Shown here: positions 35,631-49,145 of the stretch, one piece after another
Numbering within the stretch: position 1 is the first letter of the stretch
Layout of the letters: each line of letters opens with the position of its first letter
Assembly (NCBI RefSeq): GCF_030056795.1
Contig: NZ_JASHKQ010000006.1
Location: 62,001 to 126,000, forward strand
Origin: Rhodococcus sp. IEGM 1381
GTDB lineage: Bacteria; Actinomycetota; Actinomycetes; Mycobacteriales; Mycobacteriaceae
DNA length: 64,000 bases
Direction: 5' to 3'
Position numbers and translations under genes: made by a program
The notes under the pieces: generated by a model
Told to the model about the DNA's origin: nothing
Databases searched by the model: none
Seen by the model: only the letters and a program-made list of their open reading frames with translations

Positions 35631-37154
35631 TCAGGCTTGGGAGGGCTTGACGATCGGAAACAGGATCGTTTCGCGGATGCCAAGGCCGGTCAGTGCCATC
35701 AACAGACGGTCGATGCCCATACCGGTTCCGGTGGTCGGCGGCATGCCCTGCTCCATCGCGGCGAGGAAGTCCTCGTCCAGAACCATTGCCTCGTCGTCGC
35801 CTGCCGCAGCCTGACGAGCCTGGTCCTCGAAACGCTCGCGTTGGATGATCGGGTCGATCAACTCGGAGTAACCGGTCGCCAGCTCGAATCCGCGAACGTA
35901 GAGGTCCCACTTCTCGGTGACGCCGGGCTTGCTGCGGTGCTGCCGGGTCAGAGGGGATGTCTCGACGGGGAAATCGCGAACGAACGTCGGTTCGGTCAAC
36001 GCGTCACCCACCTGGTGTTCCCACAGTTCTTCGACCAGCTTGCCGTGGCCGTAGATCGGGATGCCGTCCTTACGCGGCACCTCGACGCCGACCTTGTCGG
36101 CGATCGCGAGCAGTTCGTCGACGGTGGTGTCGGGGGTGACGTCGAACCCGAGCGAGGTCGACAACGACGGGTACATCTCCAGCGTCGTCCATTCACCGCC
36201 GAGGTCGTAGGTGGTGCCGTCGGGCAGCGTGACGACCGTCGACCCGAGCGCAGCCATGGCCACTTCCTGGACGAGCTCGCGCGTCATCGTCGCCGAGTCG
36301 TCGTACGTGCCGTAGGCCTCGTACGTCTCGAGCATCGCGAACTCCGGCGAGTGCGAGGAATCGGCACCTTCGTTACGGAAGTTGCGATTGATCTCGAAGA
36401 CCTTCTCGATGCCGCCGACGACGCATCGCTTGAGGAACAGCTCCGGCGCGATACGCAGGTAGAGATCGGTGTCCATGGCATTGGAATGGGTGACGAACGG
36501 CCGGGCCGCGGCACCGCCGTGCAGCGTTTGCAGCATCGGGGTCTCGACCTCGAGGAAGCCGCGACGCTCGAGCGCATTGCGCAGCTCACGAACGACGGCG
36601 ATGCGCTTGCGTGCGGTCTCCCGGGCTTCCGGGCGCGTGATCAGATCCAGGTAACGCTGCCGGATGCGCGTCTCTTCGCTCAGTTCCTTGTGCGCGACGG
36701 GCAACGGCCGCAACGACTTCGACGCGATCTGCCACGCGTCGGCCATGACCGAGAGCTCGCCGCGACGGGAGCTGATCACCTCTCCGTGTACGAACACGAA
36801 GTCGCCGAGGTCGACATCGGCCTTCCATGCTGCGAGGGCGTCCTCACCGACGCCGGCCAGGCTGATCATCGCCTGCAGCTGGGTACCGTCGCCCTCCTGC
36901 AGCGTGGCGAAACACAGCTTGCCGGTGTTGCGAACGAAGATGACGCGGCCGACGACTCCCACGATCAGACCGGTGGTCGTGTCGGCTTCGAGTTCGGGAA
37001 ACTCGGTGCGGATCTCGAGCAAAGAATGGGTCCGCGGAACCGATACCGGGTACGCCTCGACCCCGCGCTCGAGCAGCGCAGCGCGCTTGGCACGACGAAT
37101 CCGTAGCTGCTCCGGGGTGTCGTCGGCCGGCTGGGTAGAAGCTGTATCACTCAC
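35631..37154 (-). CDS. lysS: Lysyl-tRNA synthetase, class II
   Basis: A 507-residue class IIb synthetase. An N-terminal OB-fold anticodon domain (about residues 55-170) precedes the catalytic core with motif 2 in [13 protein letters not shown] and motif 3 in [13 protein letters not shown]. The acidic N-terminal extension of about 20 residues is disordered. In M. tuberculosis order it follows lsr2 and clpC. It charges tRNA-Lys with lysine. Confidence 0.95.
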   Translation of the reverse strand: MSDTASTQPADDTPEQLRIRRAKRAALLERGVEAYPVSVPRTHSLLEIRTEFPELEADTTTGLIVGVVGRVIFVRNTGKLCFATLQEGDGTQLQAMISLAGVGEDALAAWKADVDLGDFVFVHGEVISSRRGELSVMADAWQIASKSLRPLPVAHKELSEETRIRQRYLDLITRPEARETARKRIAVVRELRNALERRGFLEVETPMLQTLHGGAAARPFVTHSNAMDTDLYLRIAPELFLKRCVVGGIEKVFEINRNFRNEGADSSHSPEFAMLETYEAYGTYDDSATMTRELVQEVAMAALGSTVVTLPDGTTYDLGGEWTTLEMYPSLSTSLGFDVTPDTTVDELLAIADKVGVEVPRKDGIPIYGHGKLVEELWEHQVGDALTEPTFVRDFPVETSPLTRQHRSKPGVTEKWDLYVRGFELATGYSELIDPIIQRERFEDQARQAAAGDDEAMVLDEDFLAAMEQGMPPTTGTGMGIDRLLMALTGLGIRETILFPIVKPSQA

Positions 37155-37190
37155 GCGCAGACACTTTACAGTCCAGGACTGTCAGTGCGA

Positions 37191-37628
37191 TCAGTGCGCT
37201 GCGACGGCCTCTGCCTCACGAACGCAGTGCTTGGCCTGCGTCAACACTCCGAGCAGCCCGGCCGATTTGAGGGCCTGGTAGCCGCCGACCAGATCGGTGG
37301 CCTTGTGCAGACCCAGCAGCTTGAGCGACGCGGCCGCGAGCGAGGAGGTGTAGCCCTCGGAGCAGATGACGATCCACTCGACGTCGTGGTCGGTGGCGAT
37401 CGCCAGACGCGCGTCACTGGTGGGATCCAGACGCCATTCGAGAACGTTGCGTTCGATGGCCAGCGCGCCCGGCAAAGTTCCCTCGACGGCGCGCTGGGCC
37501 TGCGGGCGAATGTCGATCACGACGGCACCGCGGTCGACTGCGTCGCGCAGCTCGAAGACGGTCATTCGATCGATGGTCTCGCGAGCGGATTCCAGCATTT
37601 CGACGATGGTCATGGTGTGAATGGTCAT
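37191..37628 (-). CDS. Rhodanese-like sulfurtransferase
   Basis: A 145-residue single rhodanese domain. The catalytic Cys89 lies in IVICSEGYTSS, after DIRPQAQR, the typical entry to the domain. It would transfer sulfane sulfur. Its ATG overlaps the cysteine dioxygenase stop by four bases (ATGA), so the two are a translationally coupled pair handling cysteine and sulfite or sulfane sulfur. This pairing of CDO and rhodanese is common in actinobacteria. Confidence 0.88.
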   Translation of the reverse strand: MTIHTMTIVEMLESARETIDRMTVFELRDAVDRGAVVIDIRPQAQRAVEGTLPGALAIERNVLEWRLDPTSDARLAIATDHDVEWIVICSEGYTSSLAAASLKLLGLHKATDLVGGYQALKSAGLLGVLTQAKHCVREAEAVAAH

Positions 37629-38194
37629 CGTGTGGCCTTCTCGGGTTCGTCGGTGAGCTCGCTGCGGGTGCGGCGCAGAGTCGCACGCTCGGTCACCTCG
37701 TAGTAGGACATCGCCGTCAGTGGCGGCGAGTATGCGTGCACGCTGAGAGTGGGCCCGGTCGTGGTCGACGCCGGATCGTGCATCACGTCGTGCACCCATC
37801 CCAGCGGGAAGGCCGCCTGGTCTCCCGCGTCGAGATGACGCTCCTTCAATTCGGTTCCCGCCCAGCGGTACTCGAGCAAAGACCCGCTCAGGACGGTCAG
37901 CGCACCGAGCGATCCGGCGTGATCGTGCAGTTCGGTGGACCGGTCGGGAACCCAGCTGATCAACCAGACGTCCAGATCGTCGTCGGAGTGCAGACGAGTG
38001 GCCCAGCGCTCGTCGGTAGGCCACCGTCCACCGCCTGGCAACAGGTGGTCGAATCGACCTTCGAGGACGTCCGATGCGCCTTGATCGGTGATCCGCAGCA
38101 GGTCGGGAGGACGCAGCCGCGTCGGCAATGTCGAGACCGACCGTGAGGACAATGTGGGTCGGGAAGGTGCAGAAAATACAGGTGTGGAAAGCAT
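37625..38194 (-). CDS. Cysteine dioxygenase family protein
   Basis: A 189-residue cupin. The iron-binding His-x-His is His90/His92 (ELHDHAGS), with the third histidine near 135-139 (GWVHDVMHD). The expected reaction is oxidation of L-cysteine to cysteine sulfinate. Start ATG 38194 has GGAG nine bases ahead. It is the first full gene behind a 13-codon mini-ORF with three Cys codons (38235-38276), which suggests cysteine-dependent control. Actinobacterial CDO-like proteins may also use 3-mercaptopropionate. Confidence 0.85.
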   Translation of the reverse strand: MLSTPVFSAPSRPTLSSRSVSTLPTRLRPPDLLRITDQGASDVLEGRFDHLLPGGGRWPTDERWATRLHSDDDLDVWLISWVPDRSTELHDHAGSLGALTVLSGSLLEYRWAGTELKERHLDAGDQAAFPLGWVHDVMHDPASTTTGPTLSVHAYSPPLTAMSYYEVTERATLRRTRSELTDEPEKATR

Positions 38195-38234
38195 GAAGCT
38201 CTACTCCAGGGGTGTGTGACGAACGAGGCAGCGG

Positions 38235-38276
38235 TCAGCCTCGACAACACTCCTGGGTGGCCATGCACATCATCAC
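38235..38276 (-). CDS. Cysteine-containing mini-ORF (candidate leader peptide) before cysteine dioxygenase
   Basis: GTG 38276 to TGA 38235 encodes VMMCMATQECCRG, with three Cys codons, two adjacent near the end. Seven bases upstream on the minus strand lies CAGAAT, a plausible -10 hexamer at the right distance for a leaderless transcript starting at the GTG. The cysteine dioxygenase start follows after 40 bases. Leaderless polycysteine mini-ORFs that attenuate downstream operons in response to cysteine are known from mycobacteria. The match here is by design, not by sequence identity. Confidence 0.6.
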   Translation of the reverse strand: MMMCMATQECCRG

Positions 38277-38343
38277 GCCGACGATTCTGACACACGAACC
38301 CCGGTTGCGCCAGCGCGCTCACCGTGGACGTCACTGAAGACAG

Positions 38344-39141
38344 TCAGCGTGGACGCCGTGCCATGTTCCGTTCGTAGACCAGTCGCAGTCCTTCGAGCGT
38401 CAGGTCCGGTTCGTGGTGCTCGATGGTGGTCGACTCGGGCAGGATCAGCGCCGCGATGTCTCCGGTGCCGATGACCGCGACGTCCGTACCGGTGACCTCG
38501 GGCACCTCGCGCCTGATTCGTCCGACGAGACCGTCCACCAGGCCCGCGAACCCGAAGATCGTGCCCGACTGGATGCATTCGACGGTGTTCTTGCCCAGCA
38601 CCGACCGCGGTCGGACCATCTCGACCTCGCGCAGCGTGGCGGTTCGGGTCGACATCGCCCACGCCGACATTTCGAGTCCGGGCGCAATGGCACCGCCGAG
38701 GAATTCCCCTTTGGCAGATACGACGTCGACGCAGGTGGTGGTACCGAAATCCACCACGATGCACGCCGAGTCGTACAAGTCATGCGCGGCAAGGGTATTG
38801 ACGATCCGATCGGCTCCGACTTCTTTGGGATTGTCCACCAGCAGCGGAACTCCGGTACGGACGCCGGGTTCGACGACCACGTGCAGCACATGATCCCAGT
38901 AGCGCGTGAGCATGGTGCGCATCTCTCGCAGCACCGACGGCACCGTCGACAGTGCGGTGATTCCGGTGATCTGTTCCGCATCGGCTCCGAGCAACCCACG
39001 CAACATCAGCGCCAATTCGTCGGCTGTCACATGGGGGTCGGTTCGAATGCGCCAGTCCCGCAGCAGCTTGGAGTGATCACCGGTGCCGGTGAACAGCCCG
39101 ACCACGGTACTGGTGTTGCGCACATCGATCGCGAGGAGCAT
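38344..39141 (-). CDS. coaX: Type III pantothenate kinase
   Basis: A 265-residue CoaX that phosphorylates pantothenate in the first step of CoA synthesis. The N-terminal phosphate-binding [12 protein letters not shown], the GADRIVN segment and the [13 protein letters not shown] motif are all present. The start is 4 bases after the panD stop, so panC-panD-coaX is one operon for making and activating pantothenate, as in M. tuberculosis. Confidence 0.94.
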   Translation of the reverse strand: MLLAIDVRNTSTVVGLFTGTGDHSKLLRDWRIRTDPHVTADELALMLRGLLGADAEQITGITALSTVPSVLREMRTMLTRYWDHVLHVVVEPGVRTGVPLLVDNPKEVGADRIVNTLAAHDLYDSACIVVDFGTTTCVDVVSAKGEFLGGAIAPGLEMSAWAMSTRTATLREVEMVRPRSVLGKNTVECIQSGTIFGFAGLVDGLVGRIRREVPEVTGTDVAVIGTGDIAALILPESTTIEHHEPDLTLEGLRLVYERNMARRPR

Positions 39142-39145
39142 GAAA

Positions 39146-39577
39146 TCAGACCAGCACGGAATCGGCCCGGAGATCGCGCGGAGTGATCAGACCCGAGCCC
39201 GCAGGCGCATGAGCCGGATCGCTGCCCAGCTCGACCGGCCGGTTCTTCTCGTCGACGAACAACACCCGAGGCGCGTAGTCGGCAACTTCCTGCTCGTTCA
39301 TCACCCCGTAGGCGATCAGAATCACCAAGTCACCCGGATTGACCAGATGAGCTGCAGCCCCATTGATTCCGATGACACCGCTGCCGCGTTCACCGGTGAT
39401 CACATAGGTTTCCAGTCGCGCCCCGTTGTCGATGTCGACGATGGTGACCTGCTCGCCTTCGAGCAGATCTGCCGCCTCCATCAGATCCAGGTCGACGGTC
39501 ACCGAGCCCACGTAATGGAGGTCTGCGTGCGTGACGGTGGCGCGATGGATCTTGGACTTCATCATGGTACGAAACAT
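39146..39577 (-). CDS. panD: Aspartate 1-decarboxylase precursor
   Basis: A 143-residue pyruvoyl enzyme that makes beta-alanine from aspartate. Gly24-Ser25 in HYVGSVTV is the self-cleavage site that creates the pyruvoyl group. That numbering needs the start MFRTMMKSK at 39577, which has GGAGAG just ahead. The frame is open upstream but without homology. It lies 4 bases after panC. Confidence 0.95.
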   Translation of the reverse strand: MFRTMMKSKIHRATVTHADLHYVGSVTVDLDLMEAADLLEGEQVTIVDIDNGARLETYVITGERGSGVIGINGAAAHLVNPGDLVILIAYGVMNEQEVADYAPRVLFVDEKNRPVELGSDPAHAPAGSGLITPRDLRADSVLV

Positions 39578-39581
39578 CGTG

Positions 39582-40490
39582 TCACTCTCCACTTTTGGGA
39601 TCGTCGGGGTACTCCAGAAATCCAGTGCCGACTGCGACACCGACATTGTCGATCAATCTCGTGCTACCGACCTTGGCCGCCACGAGCAGCCTCCCGTCCC
39701 CACGTTCGGGAGCCGGGCCGAGATGTGGATCGCGTACTTCCAGGTAATCGACCTGCACCAGCGGTGCCTTGTCGAGAACGGCACGCGCAGTAGCGATGAT
39801 GGCGTCTGCTCCTCCGGCCGCAGCATGCGCTCCGGCTACCAGCGCCGCCGACAAGGCCATCGCCGCGTCCCGCTGCTCGGGGTCGAGGTACCGGTTACGC
39901 GAGGACAAGGCGAGACCGTCCTGCTCGCGCACCGTCGGTACCCCGATGACGGCGACGTCGAAGTTCAGGTCTCGCACCATCTGCCGGATCAGCGTCAGCT
40001 GCTGGTAGTCCTTTTCGCCGAAGTACGCGCGATGGGGAGCCGCGATCTGCAGCAGCTTGGCGACGACGGTGAGCATGCCCGCGAAATGCGTTGGCCTGCT
40101 GCCGCCTTCGAGTTCTGCGCCGAGCGGTCCGGGATTGACGGTGGTGCGCGGACCTGACGGATACATGTCCGATACCGACGGCGCGAACACCAACTCGACG
40201 CCCTCCTCGCGGAGCAGCGCGACATCGGCGTCGAGGGTTCGTGGGTAGGCATCCAGATCCTCGCCGACGCCGAACTGCAACGGATTGACGAAGATCGACA
40301 CGATCACCACTGCACCGGTGAGCTTGGCCTGCCGCACCAACTGCAGGTGACCGGCGTGCAGCGCGCCCATGGTCGGCACCAGCGCGACCTGCTTGCCGAC
40401 ACCCCGTAAGGCCTTGGACACCGACGTGATCACCGCGGGATCGTGATGAACCGTCAACTGTCCCTTGGTGTAGCTGCCCGCCAGGGTCAT
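39582..40490 (-). CDS. panC: Pantothenate synthetase
   Basis: A 302-residue enzyme joining pantoate and beta-alanine with ATP. The HIGH-like [32 protein letters not shown] and the KMSKS-like LSSRNRYL are all visible. It overlaps the upstream DUF2520 protein by four bases. Confidence 0.95.
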   Translation of the reverse strand: MTLAGSYTKGQLTVHHDPAVITSVSKALRGVGKQVALVPTMGALHAGHLQLVRQAKLTGAVVIVSIFVNPLQFGVGEDLDAYPRTLDADVALLREEGVELVFAPSVSDMYPSGPRTTVNPGPLGAELEGGSRPTHFAGMLTVVAKLLQIAAPHRAYFGEKDYQQLTLIRQMVRDLNFDVAVIGVPTVREQDGLALSSRNRYLDPEQRDAAMALSAALVAGAHAAAGGADAIIATARAVLDKAPLVQVDYLEVRDPHLGPAPERGDGRLLVAAKVGSTRLIDNVGVAVGTGFLEYPDDPKSGE

Positions 40491-41401
40491 TGCTTCCCTT
40501 CCAGAATCTCGATCAGATCGGCTGCCGCACCGATACGTTGAGCCGACCGCAGCGACAGCGCACGGTAACCGGCGGCGATCCGGGGATCCACGGCCTCGAG
40601 CACGTCGAGGTGCTTTCGGACGGCTGCGGCATCGCCTCGGGCCACCGGGCCGGTGAGCGCCGATTGCCCGTTGCGCAGCGCATTGTCCAGTGCTGCTTCG
40701 AGCAGCGGAGCCAGAACACGCTCGGGCACACCACGTTCGGCGTCGGAACCAGGAAAACCCGGTCCGGCCAACGCGACTCGAAGCGCTTCGACCGCGTCGA
40801 CCACAAGCGTGACGAGGTGATTGCTACCGTGCGCCAACGCGGCGTGGTACAGCGCCCGATTGTTCTCGGCCACGTGAACCGGCTCGCCGCCGATCTCGAG
40901 CACCAGAGCCTGCGCGACGGCGTAACCGATCTCGTCACTCGCAGTGATGCCGAAGCACGCCGCCGTCATCCGGTCGGTGTCCTCGGCTCTGCCGCTGAAC
41001 GTCATGGCCGGATGGATCGCGAGAGGCACGGCACCGAGGGCAGCGAGCGGTTCGAGTACCGAGACGCCGTTCGCACCGGAGGTGTGCACCACCAACTTGC
41101 CCGGTGCCACAGCCCCAGTTGCTGCCAAGCCGGCGACGATCGACGCCAGTTCGCTGTCCGGGACGGCCAGAATGAGCAGTTCCGCGCGCCGAGCGACGTC
41201 GTCGACCGGCAGAATCTGCGATTCCGGTAACCGGTCGCGCACCCTAGCAAGCGACGCGTCCGACACAGCGGCGGCACCGACGACGACGTGTCCGACGCGT
41301 TCGAGTGCCTCACCGAATGCGGTGCCCACCCGCCCGGCCGAGACGACACCCACCGTCAATCGAGCTGGAGACAGACCACCAGTGAACCCAGATGAGGTCA
41401 C
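40487..41401 (-). CDS. Rossmann-like and DUF2520 domain protein
   Basis: A 304-residue protein with an N-terminal NAD(P)-type fold ([15 protein letters not shown], residues about 16-30) and a C-terminal helical DUF2520 domain resembling 6-phosphogluconate dehydrogenase-like enzymes. It corresponds to Rv3603c. The constant coupling to panC-panD suggests a role in pantothenate or pantoate supply, for example a ketopantoate-reductase-like activity; that is inference. Confidence 0.82.
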   Translation of the reverse strand: MTSSGFTGGLSPARLTVGVVSAGRVGTAFGEALERVGHVVVGAAAVSDASLARVRDRLPESQILPVDDVARRAELLILAVPDSELASIVAGLAATGAVAPGKLVVHTSGANGVSVLEPLAALGAVPLAIHPAMTFSGRAEDTDRMTAACFGITASDEIGYAVAQALVLEIGGEPVHVAENNRALYHAALAHGSNHLVTLVVDAVEALRVALAGPGFPGSDAERGVPERVLAPLLEAALDNALRNGQSALTGPVARGDAAAVRKHLDVLEAVDPRIAAGYRALSLRSAQRIGAAADLIEILEGKQ

Positions 41402-41515
41402 CGAAAACTTCCTCTCGTTCGTTCCAGTCCCGCGCGGCGGGTACCAGACGTCCTGCAGGGAACAATAGCGACAGCGGCACCGACGGTGCCATGGAAAACC
41501 GGTGTGATCTGGTTC

Positions 41516-42844
41516 TCAGTCTGCGCGACGGCGACGACGACGCGTGCCTGCGTCGGTGGTCGTGGTGTCGGCCGAGTCGCCGCCTGCCAGACCGGCCATG
41601 ATCTCGGCGACGGAACGGCCGTTCGAGTGTGCGCCGCTGGCATCCTCGTCGGTCGACTCTGCACGCCGACGACCGCGCCGAGGCGAACTGGATGTATCCA
41701 CGGCTGAAGTCTCGAGGTCACGATCGGCCGAGAAGAACGCATCCGCTGATTCGCGCAACGCACTACGGGACGCCGGATAGGGATCGCCTTCCTGGGCCGA
41801 TCCGTACACAGGCTCGGAAACGTAGTCCGCTGCAGGCTGGGTCTCGGAATACTCGGGCTGAACAGGCTCGACGGGGGTCGAATACTCCTCGGCCTGGAAC
41901 TCCGCGGCCTGGTACTCCGCGGCCACGGCGGTCTCGTCCTCGGATGTTTCAGCGGTGGGCTGAGGTACGTAGTCCTGTGCTTCGGGCTCTGCTGCCGGCG
42001 GACGCGTCTGCTCGAAGTTGTACGCCGTGAACGGCGAGCTGGGCGGAGTGACTCGCGCGGCCGGTCTCGGCGCGCTGTACGGACGCGGCCGCGCTGCGGG
42101 GCGCTCGACAGCATCGAACTCGTCCACCGCTGTTGCCGACTCGTCGTAGCTCGGCTCCTCGGTCTCGAACGCGTTCTCGGCGTACGCACCCTGCGCCCCG
42201 GGAGCCGTCGACGCGGCGGTGGCCTGTGGCATCTCGTCCGGTCCTTCGGGGTACACCACCGACGTCTCGGCCGTGACCGGCTCGTCGTAGGGAGTTCCGA
42301 CACCGTTGCCGTTCGCACCACCCGGGATGTACAAGCCGGACGGCGCAGGCTGGTAGCTGTCGTATCGCCGACCGCCGAGTTCCTGCATTCTCATCGCCTC
42401 GGCCCGCAACGCAACGCGTTCGGTCGGCAGATTGCCGTCGAACAGCACCTGCAGGTTCTGGCGGAGCGCGGCGAGTTCGTTGCGCAGTGCTGCGACTTCG
42501 TCGATCTCCATTCGCGATTCGCTACGAACGCGAGCCTCGACGCTCATCTCGTACTCACGTCGCGCCGAAATCTCGCGGGCCAACTGCAACTCGTAGACCG
42601 TCTGCAGATCCTTCGCCTTGATCTGGTCCGCAGCCGATTCCCGGCGGTACTTGGTCATTGCGAAAGCACCGATCACGGCAGCCCACAGCGCCGAGAGAAC
42701 ACCGACCCTCATCCACTGCACACTCTCGGTGAACAGCAGGAACACGCTGGCGACGATGCCGAACACGACGAGCGCCGCAAGAAACAGCTGGCTCGCACTA
42801 CGCCTGTTTCGGCGCCCCTTCTTTGCGCGAGTCTGATCTGTCAT
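41516..42844 (-). CDS. Membrane protein with coiled coil and long acidic tail (DUF6779, Rv3604c-like)
   Basis: A 442-residue protein. A basic start (QTRAKKGRRNRR) is followed by two transmembrane helices at about 21-40 and 46-64, and a coiled-coil segment (about 75-135, rich in Glu, Arg and Ala). A disordered tail of about 290 residues rich in Glu, Pro, Thr and Ala follows, ending in a basic RRRRRRAD. The N-terminal topology matches Rv3604c-type proteins. The function is unknown. A small GGCACC/GGTGCC hairpin follows the gene at about 41479. Confidence 0.75.
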   Translation of the reverse strand: MTDQTRAKKGRRNRRSASQLFLAALVVFGIVASVFLLFTESVQWMRVGVLSALWAAVIGAFAMTKYRRESAADQIKAKDLQTVYELQLAREISARREYEMSVEARVRSESRMEIDEVAALRNELAALRQNLQVLFDGNLPTERVALRAEAMRMQELGGRRYDSYQPAPSGLYIPGGANGNGVGTPYDEPVTAETSVVYPEGPDEMPQATAASTAPGAQGAYAENAFETEEPSYDESATAVDEFDAVERPAARPRPYSAPRPAARVTPPSSPFTAYNFEQTRPPAAEPEAQDYVPQPTAETSEDETAVAAEYQAAEFQAEEYSTPVEPVQPEYSETQPAADYVSEPVYGSAQEGDPYPASRSALRESADAFFSADRDLETSAVDTSSSPRRGRRRAESTDEDASGAHSNGRSVAEIMAGLAGGDSADTTTTDAGTRRRRRRAD

Positions 42845-42934
42845 GTTCACCAGGGTAACTGGCAACCCGTTCGCAAATAGTCATCCTCGGCCGATCGCTT
42901 ACACAACCGAGGTAACAATCAAATGTTTCGTGCG

Positions 42935-43405
42935 TTACCGCGAACGCTCGTCGTCCCGATCTTTCGGGGTTCGGCAACACTGCTCGAGCCACAATGCGGC
43001 AGCGACGACGGCCACTCCCGCAACCAGCGCCACGATCGCCCCGACCCGATCGGACGACGCGGCCCGCACTGTCGTGGCACGCGGCATCACATACACCAGA
43101 AATCCGACACTCACCCCGACGACAGCTGTCCCCACCAGCATCGATGCCTTCGCCAGCACCAGTGCCCTGTACACCGTCAACGGATTCAAATCGTGCAGAC
43201 CGGTGCCCACGCGGTGCTCCGCGATGCGATTGCGGACGATGACCGCGGTCACCACTTCCACCACCGCCACCAGATACAACGACGCCCCTGCGTACACCGG
43301 AACAGGCGGCAACGAGCCATAGAAAACCCGGACCAGCAGCCAGGTTCCGACCGAGGCAACCAGGAAAAGACCCAAGACATCCCCGACCTTGGTGGGATTG
43401 GTCAC
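42935..43405 (-). CDS. DUF3180 membrane protein
   Basis: A 156-residue protein with four transmembrane helices (about residues 10-28, 36-56, 81-102 and 118-140). It matches the DUF3180 family found after folK in actinobacteria (Rv3605c). The GTG at 43405 overlaps the folK stop as GTGA; a further GTG three bases upstream is possible. The function is unknown; constant linkage to folate genes is the only clue. Confidence 0.85.
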   Translation of the reverse strand: MTNPTKVGDVLGLFLVASVGTWLLVRVFYGSLPPVPVYAGASLYLVAVVEVVTAVIVRNRIAEHRVGTGLHDLNPLTVYRALVLAKASMLVGTAVVGVSVGFLVYVMPRATTVRAASSDRVGAIVALVAGVAVVAAALWLEQCCRTPKDRDDERSR

Positions 43406-43911
43406 CACAGGCGATCACCGATGCCGTCGAGACGTACGACTCCGCCACGCTCATCCGCACTCAATCGCGCGAGCAACTCGGTCACCGGCACATCCTCGTC
43501 ACCGACGCGCAAAGTGGCGTCGGGTTCGACGTCCAGCCACGGCAGCAATACGAATGCCCGCTCGTGCGCACGGGGATGCGGAAGCAGCAGTCGAGGGTCC
43601 TCGCTGATCACGTCGTCGCACACGATCACGTCGACATCGAGGCTGCGTGGCCCCCATCGCTGCACTCGAACGCGATCCGCCGCTTCCTCGAGCTGCTGCC
43701 CCAGGCGCAACCAGTCCCAGGGGCCGTACGCGTCGTCCTCGGCCACCAGGGCCGCATTGAGAAAATCCTGCTGCTCGACGCCACCCCAGGGAGCAGATCG
43801 GTAGACGGCCGAAGACGCTACCAGTCGCGATCCCAATCCCGTTGTCACAGAACGTAAGTGGCCGAGCGAGTCGCCGATGTTACTGCCGATCGACAGAACC
43901 GCACGCGTCAC
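43402..43911 (-). CDS. folK: 2-amino-4-hydroxy-6-hydroxymethyldihydropteridine pyrophosphokinase
   Basis: A 169-residue HPPK that pyrophosphorylates the pterin before FolP. Characteristic are SIGSNIGD near the start, the [12 protein letters not shown] catalytic segment and [13 protein letters not shown]. It overlaps folB by four bases. Confidence 0.95.
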   Translation of the reverse strand: MTRAVLSIGSNIGDSLGHLRSVTTGLGSRLVASSAVYRSAPWGGVEQQDFLNAALVAEDDAYGPWDWLRLGQQLEEAADRVRVQRWGPRSLDVDVIVCDDVISEDPRLLLPHPRAHERAFVLLPWLDVEPDATLRVGDEDVPVTELLARLSADERGGVVRLDGIGDRLW

Positions 43912-44312
43912 GTTCGCTCCCGGTACGCCACCACGGCCACGTCCTCGAATGTCAGTGGGATGGGGGCAGACGGCTTGTGCAGCACTACTTCCACCGCGTC
44001 GACGCGGGAATCGTATGCCAGCACGACCTCGGCGATCTCGGCCGAGACCGTCTCGATCAGGTCCCTGGAAGGGCCCGAGATCACGGCCGCGGCGCGTTCG
44101 GCCAGTTCGCCGTAGTGCAGCGTCCGGGTCAGATCATCGGTCTCGGCTGCGGGACGCAGATTCATCCACACGGTGATGTCGACGACGAAGTCCTGACCGT
44201 CGCGCTTTTCGAAGTCGAAGACCCCGTGATTGCCGCGCACCGTCAGACCCCGTAGTTCGATGCGGTCGCTGCGACGCGTTCCGAGTCCGTCGCGGCCGCT
44301 GGTCTCGCTCAT
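43908..44312 (-). CDS. folB: Dihydroneopterin aldolase
   Basis: A 134-residue enzyme that cleaves dihydroneopterin. The family core [21 protein letters not shown] and the [13 protein letters not shown] helix are present, with a conserved Lys in VVLHKPSAP. The N-terminal 15 residues are longer than usual. It overlaps both folP and folK by four bases. Confidence 0.94.
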   Translation of the reverse strand: MSETSGRDGLGTRRSDRIELRGLTVRGNHGVFDFEKRDGQDFVVDITVWMNLRPAAETDDLTRTLHYGELAERAAAVISGPSRDLIETVSAEIAEVVLAYDSRVDAVEVVLHKPSAPIPLTFEDVAVVAYRERT

Positions 44313-45157
44313 GCCCGATCACCCTGCCATGCCTTGACGACGGCCACCGCGTCGAGTGACGCCTGGACGTCGTGCACCCGCACGCCCCACGCGCCGCCGG
44401 CGACTGCGAGTGCCGATACGACAGCCGTAGCGATCTCGCGTCCGTCCGGGGGTCGAGGCGAACCGTGTTCGTCCGCCAGGAGTGACCCCAGGAAGCGCTT
44501 GCGAGAGGCACCGACGAGTACCGGAAAACCGGCCGCCACCAGCTCGGGTAGGCCGCGAAGCAGTTGCCAATTGTGCTGGGCGTTCTTGGCGAAGCCGAGG
44601 CCGGGGTCGAGCACGAGCGCCGATTCGTCGACCCCCGCGGCCACCGCACGATCGACCTGTTCCAGTAGTTCACTGCGTACGTCGGCAACCACGTCGTCGT
44701 ACCGGTCGGCCGGACCGGAGTGTCGATACTCGGACCCGGCGGCCCGCCAGTGCATCAGGATCCACGGCAACCCACCGTCCGCGACCACTCCGGCCATGGC
44801 CGAATCGGCTCGGCCGCCCGATACGTCGTTCACTATCGACACGCCTGCCGCGATGGCAGCCTCGGCGACCGAGGCGCGCATCGTATCGACGCTGGTCACC
44901 ACACCTTCGGCGGCCAGCGCGGCGATCACCGGCACCACACGCTCGGCCTCGAGAACCGGATCGATCCGGTCGGCCCCTGGACGCGTCGATTCACCACCGA
45001 CGTCCACGACGTCGACTCCGCGGCGATGCATCGCCAACCCGTGCTCGACGGCGGCGTCGAGGTCGAGGTACCGACCGCCGTCGGAAAAGGAATCGGCAGT
45101 GACGTTGAGAACGCCCATGACGACGGGGGCCGACGGGATACCCCTCACGAGACTCAT
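44309..45157 (-). CDS. folP: Dihydropteroate synthase
   Basis: A 282-residue sulfonamide-target enzyme that joins the pterin pyrophosphate to p-aminobenzoate. The motifs [45 protein letters not shown] and [10 protein letters not shown] are all in order. It is 19 bases downstream of folE. Confidence 0.96.
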   Translation of the reverse strand: MSLVRGIPSAPVVMGVLNVTADSFSDGGRYLDLDAAVEHGLAMHRRGVDVVDVGGESTRPGADRIDPVLEAERVVPVIAALAAEGVVTSVDTMRASVAEAAIAAGVSIVNDVSGGRADSAMAGVVADGGLPWILMHWRAAGSEYRHSGPADRYDDVVADVRSELLEQVDRAVAAGVDESALVLDPGLGFAKNAQHNWQLLRGLPELVAAGFPVLVGASRKRFLGSLLADEHGSPRPPDGREIATAVVSALAVAGGAWGVRVHDVQASLDAVAVVKAWQGDRA

Positions 45158-45176
45158 CGGGTATCGACCGGTCGCG

Positions 45177-45845
45177 TCATTTCCGCAGAATCAGGTCCAG
45201 TGCTTCCGAACGCGATGCCGCGCTGGACTGCAGCAGACCGCGCACGGCCGAGGTGGTGGTGCTGGCCCCCGGCTTGCGAATTCCGCGCATCGCCATGCAC
45301 AGGTGCTCGGCCTCGATGACGACGATCGCTCCGCGCGGGTCGAGCTTGCGCATCAACGCGTCGGCGATCTGACTGGTCAGACGTTCCTGCACCTGAGGGC
45401 GCTTGGCGTACATGTCCACCACGCGCGCCAGTTTCGACAGGCCGGTGACCTTGCCGCTCTTGCCGGGGATGTATCCGACGTGTGCAACGCCATGGAACGA
45501 GACCAGGTGGTGCTCGCACGTGGAGAACATCGGGATGTCGCGGACGAGTACCAGTTCCTGATGTCCCTCGTCGAACGTCGTGTTCAACGCCGTGTCCGGG
45601 TCGGTGTAGAGCCCAGCGAAGATTTCACGGTAGGAACGCGCGACGCGGGCCGGGGTGTCGAGCAGGCCGGGGCGATCGGGATCCTCGCCGACGGCGATCA
45701 GCAACTCACGTACGGCGGCCTCGGCGCGGGGCTGGTCGAAGACCGCCCCGGTGGCGTAGGCGACCGTCTGCTCGACTGCTCGCTGCTCGACTGGTGGGAC
45801 TTCTGCCGAGTCGCTGGTCGACTCGTCGGTCCGATTGACTGACAC
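45177..45845 (-). CDS. folE: GTP cyclohydrolase I
   Basis: A 222-residue enzyme that opens GTP to dihydroneopterin triphosphate, the first folate step. The zinc-site [11 protein letters not shown], the [18 protein letters not shown] segment and the [14 protein letters not shown] segment are present. GTG 45845 is supported by GGAGG nine bases ahead; the first 40 residues are variable. It follows ftsH by 149 bases. Confidence 0.95.
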   Translation of the reverse strand: MSVNRTDESTSDSAEVPPVEQRAVEQTVAYATGAVFDQPRAEAAVRELLIAVGEDPDRPGLLDTPARVARSYREIFAGLYTDPDTALNTTFDEGHQELVLVRDIPMFSTCEHHLVSFHGVAHVGYIPGKSGKVTGLSKLARVVDMYAKRPQVQERLTSQIADALMRKLDPRGAIVVIEAEHLCMAMRGIRKPGASTTTSAVRGLLQSSAASRSEALDLILRK

Positions 45846-45994
45846 GTGAACGTACCTCCGTTTGGGCTCCACGAATGAGACGGCTGGGTTCATCTGCAGT
45901 GGTCCGAACAGAACCATTGCGGGTGTGCTCAGCACAGTTCGAACGACGTGCTGGGCCGACCGTCACGATCGACCCAGCAAGCCTAATGACTGGC

Positions 45995-48841
<2,847 letters not shown>

Positions 48842-49059
48842 ACAGCTTCAGCCGAGTCGGCCGTGTCCTTTCAGTCCGCTCCTGCGCGCTGGCTGCTCCC
48901 TGCCCGCCGGATACTCCAGGCTAGCGCGAGACTCGGACATCTGACTCGCTCATACCTGGCGCTGTGCGTCCACGCACCTGTTTGCGTCGACGCTTCTTCC
49001 CCTCCAACGACCGCACTCCCCCGGCAGTTCCCCAACCTCTTCGGCACCCTATCCGCATC

Positions 49060-49100
49060 GATGGACCATTGCATACGTCTCGGCGCGGCAGTGGTCCATT
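49060..49100. repeat. AATGGACC stem-loop repeat, copy C
   Basis: The arms are ATGGACCATTGC and GCAGTGGTCCAT around a loop containing ACGTCTCGGCG, the same design as copies A and B. It is followed by a direct duplication, CCATTCACGCGGAT, at 49096 and 49110. It lies downstream of hpt in the 304-base gap between the ftsH start and the hpt stop and may end the hpt operon transcript. No gene was seen in that gap. Confidence 0.7.
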
Positions 49101-49145
49101 CACGCGGATCCATTCACGCGGATCGGGCGAATCGAACAACTCGGC

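Noticed and set aside
41479-41493. GGCACC/GGTGCC hairpin after the coiled-coil membrane protein gene
   Set aside because: Six base pairs without a T-run; too weak to call a terminator on its own.
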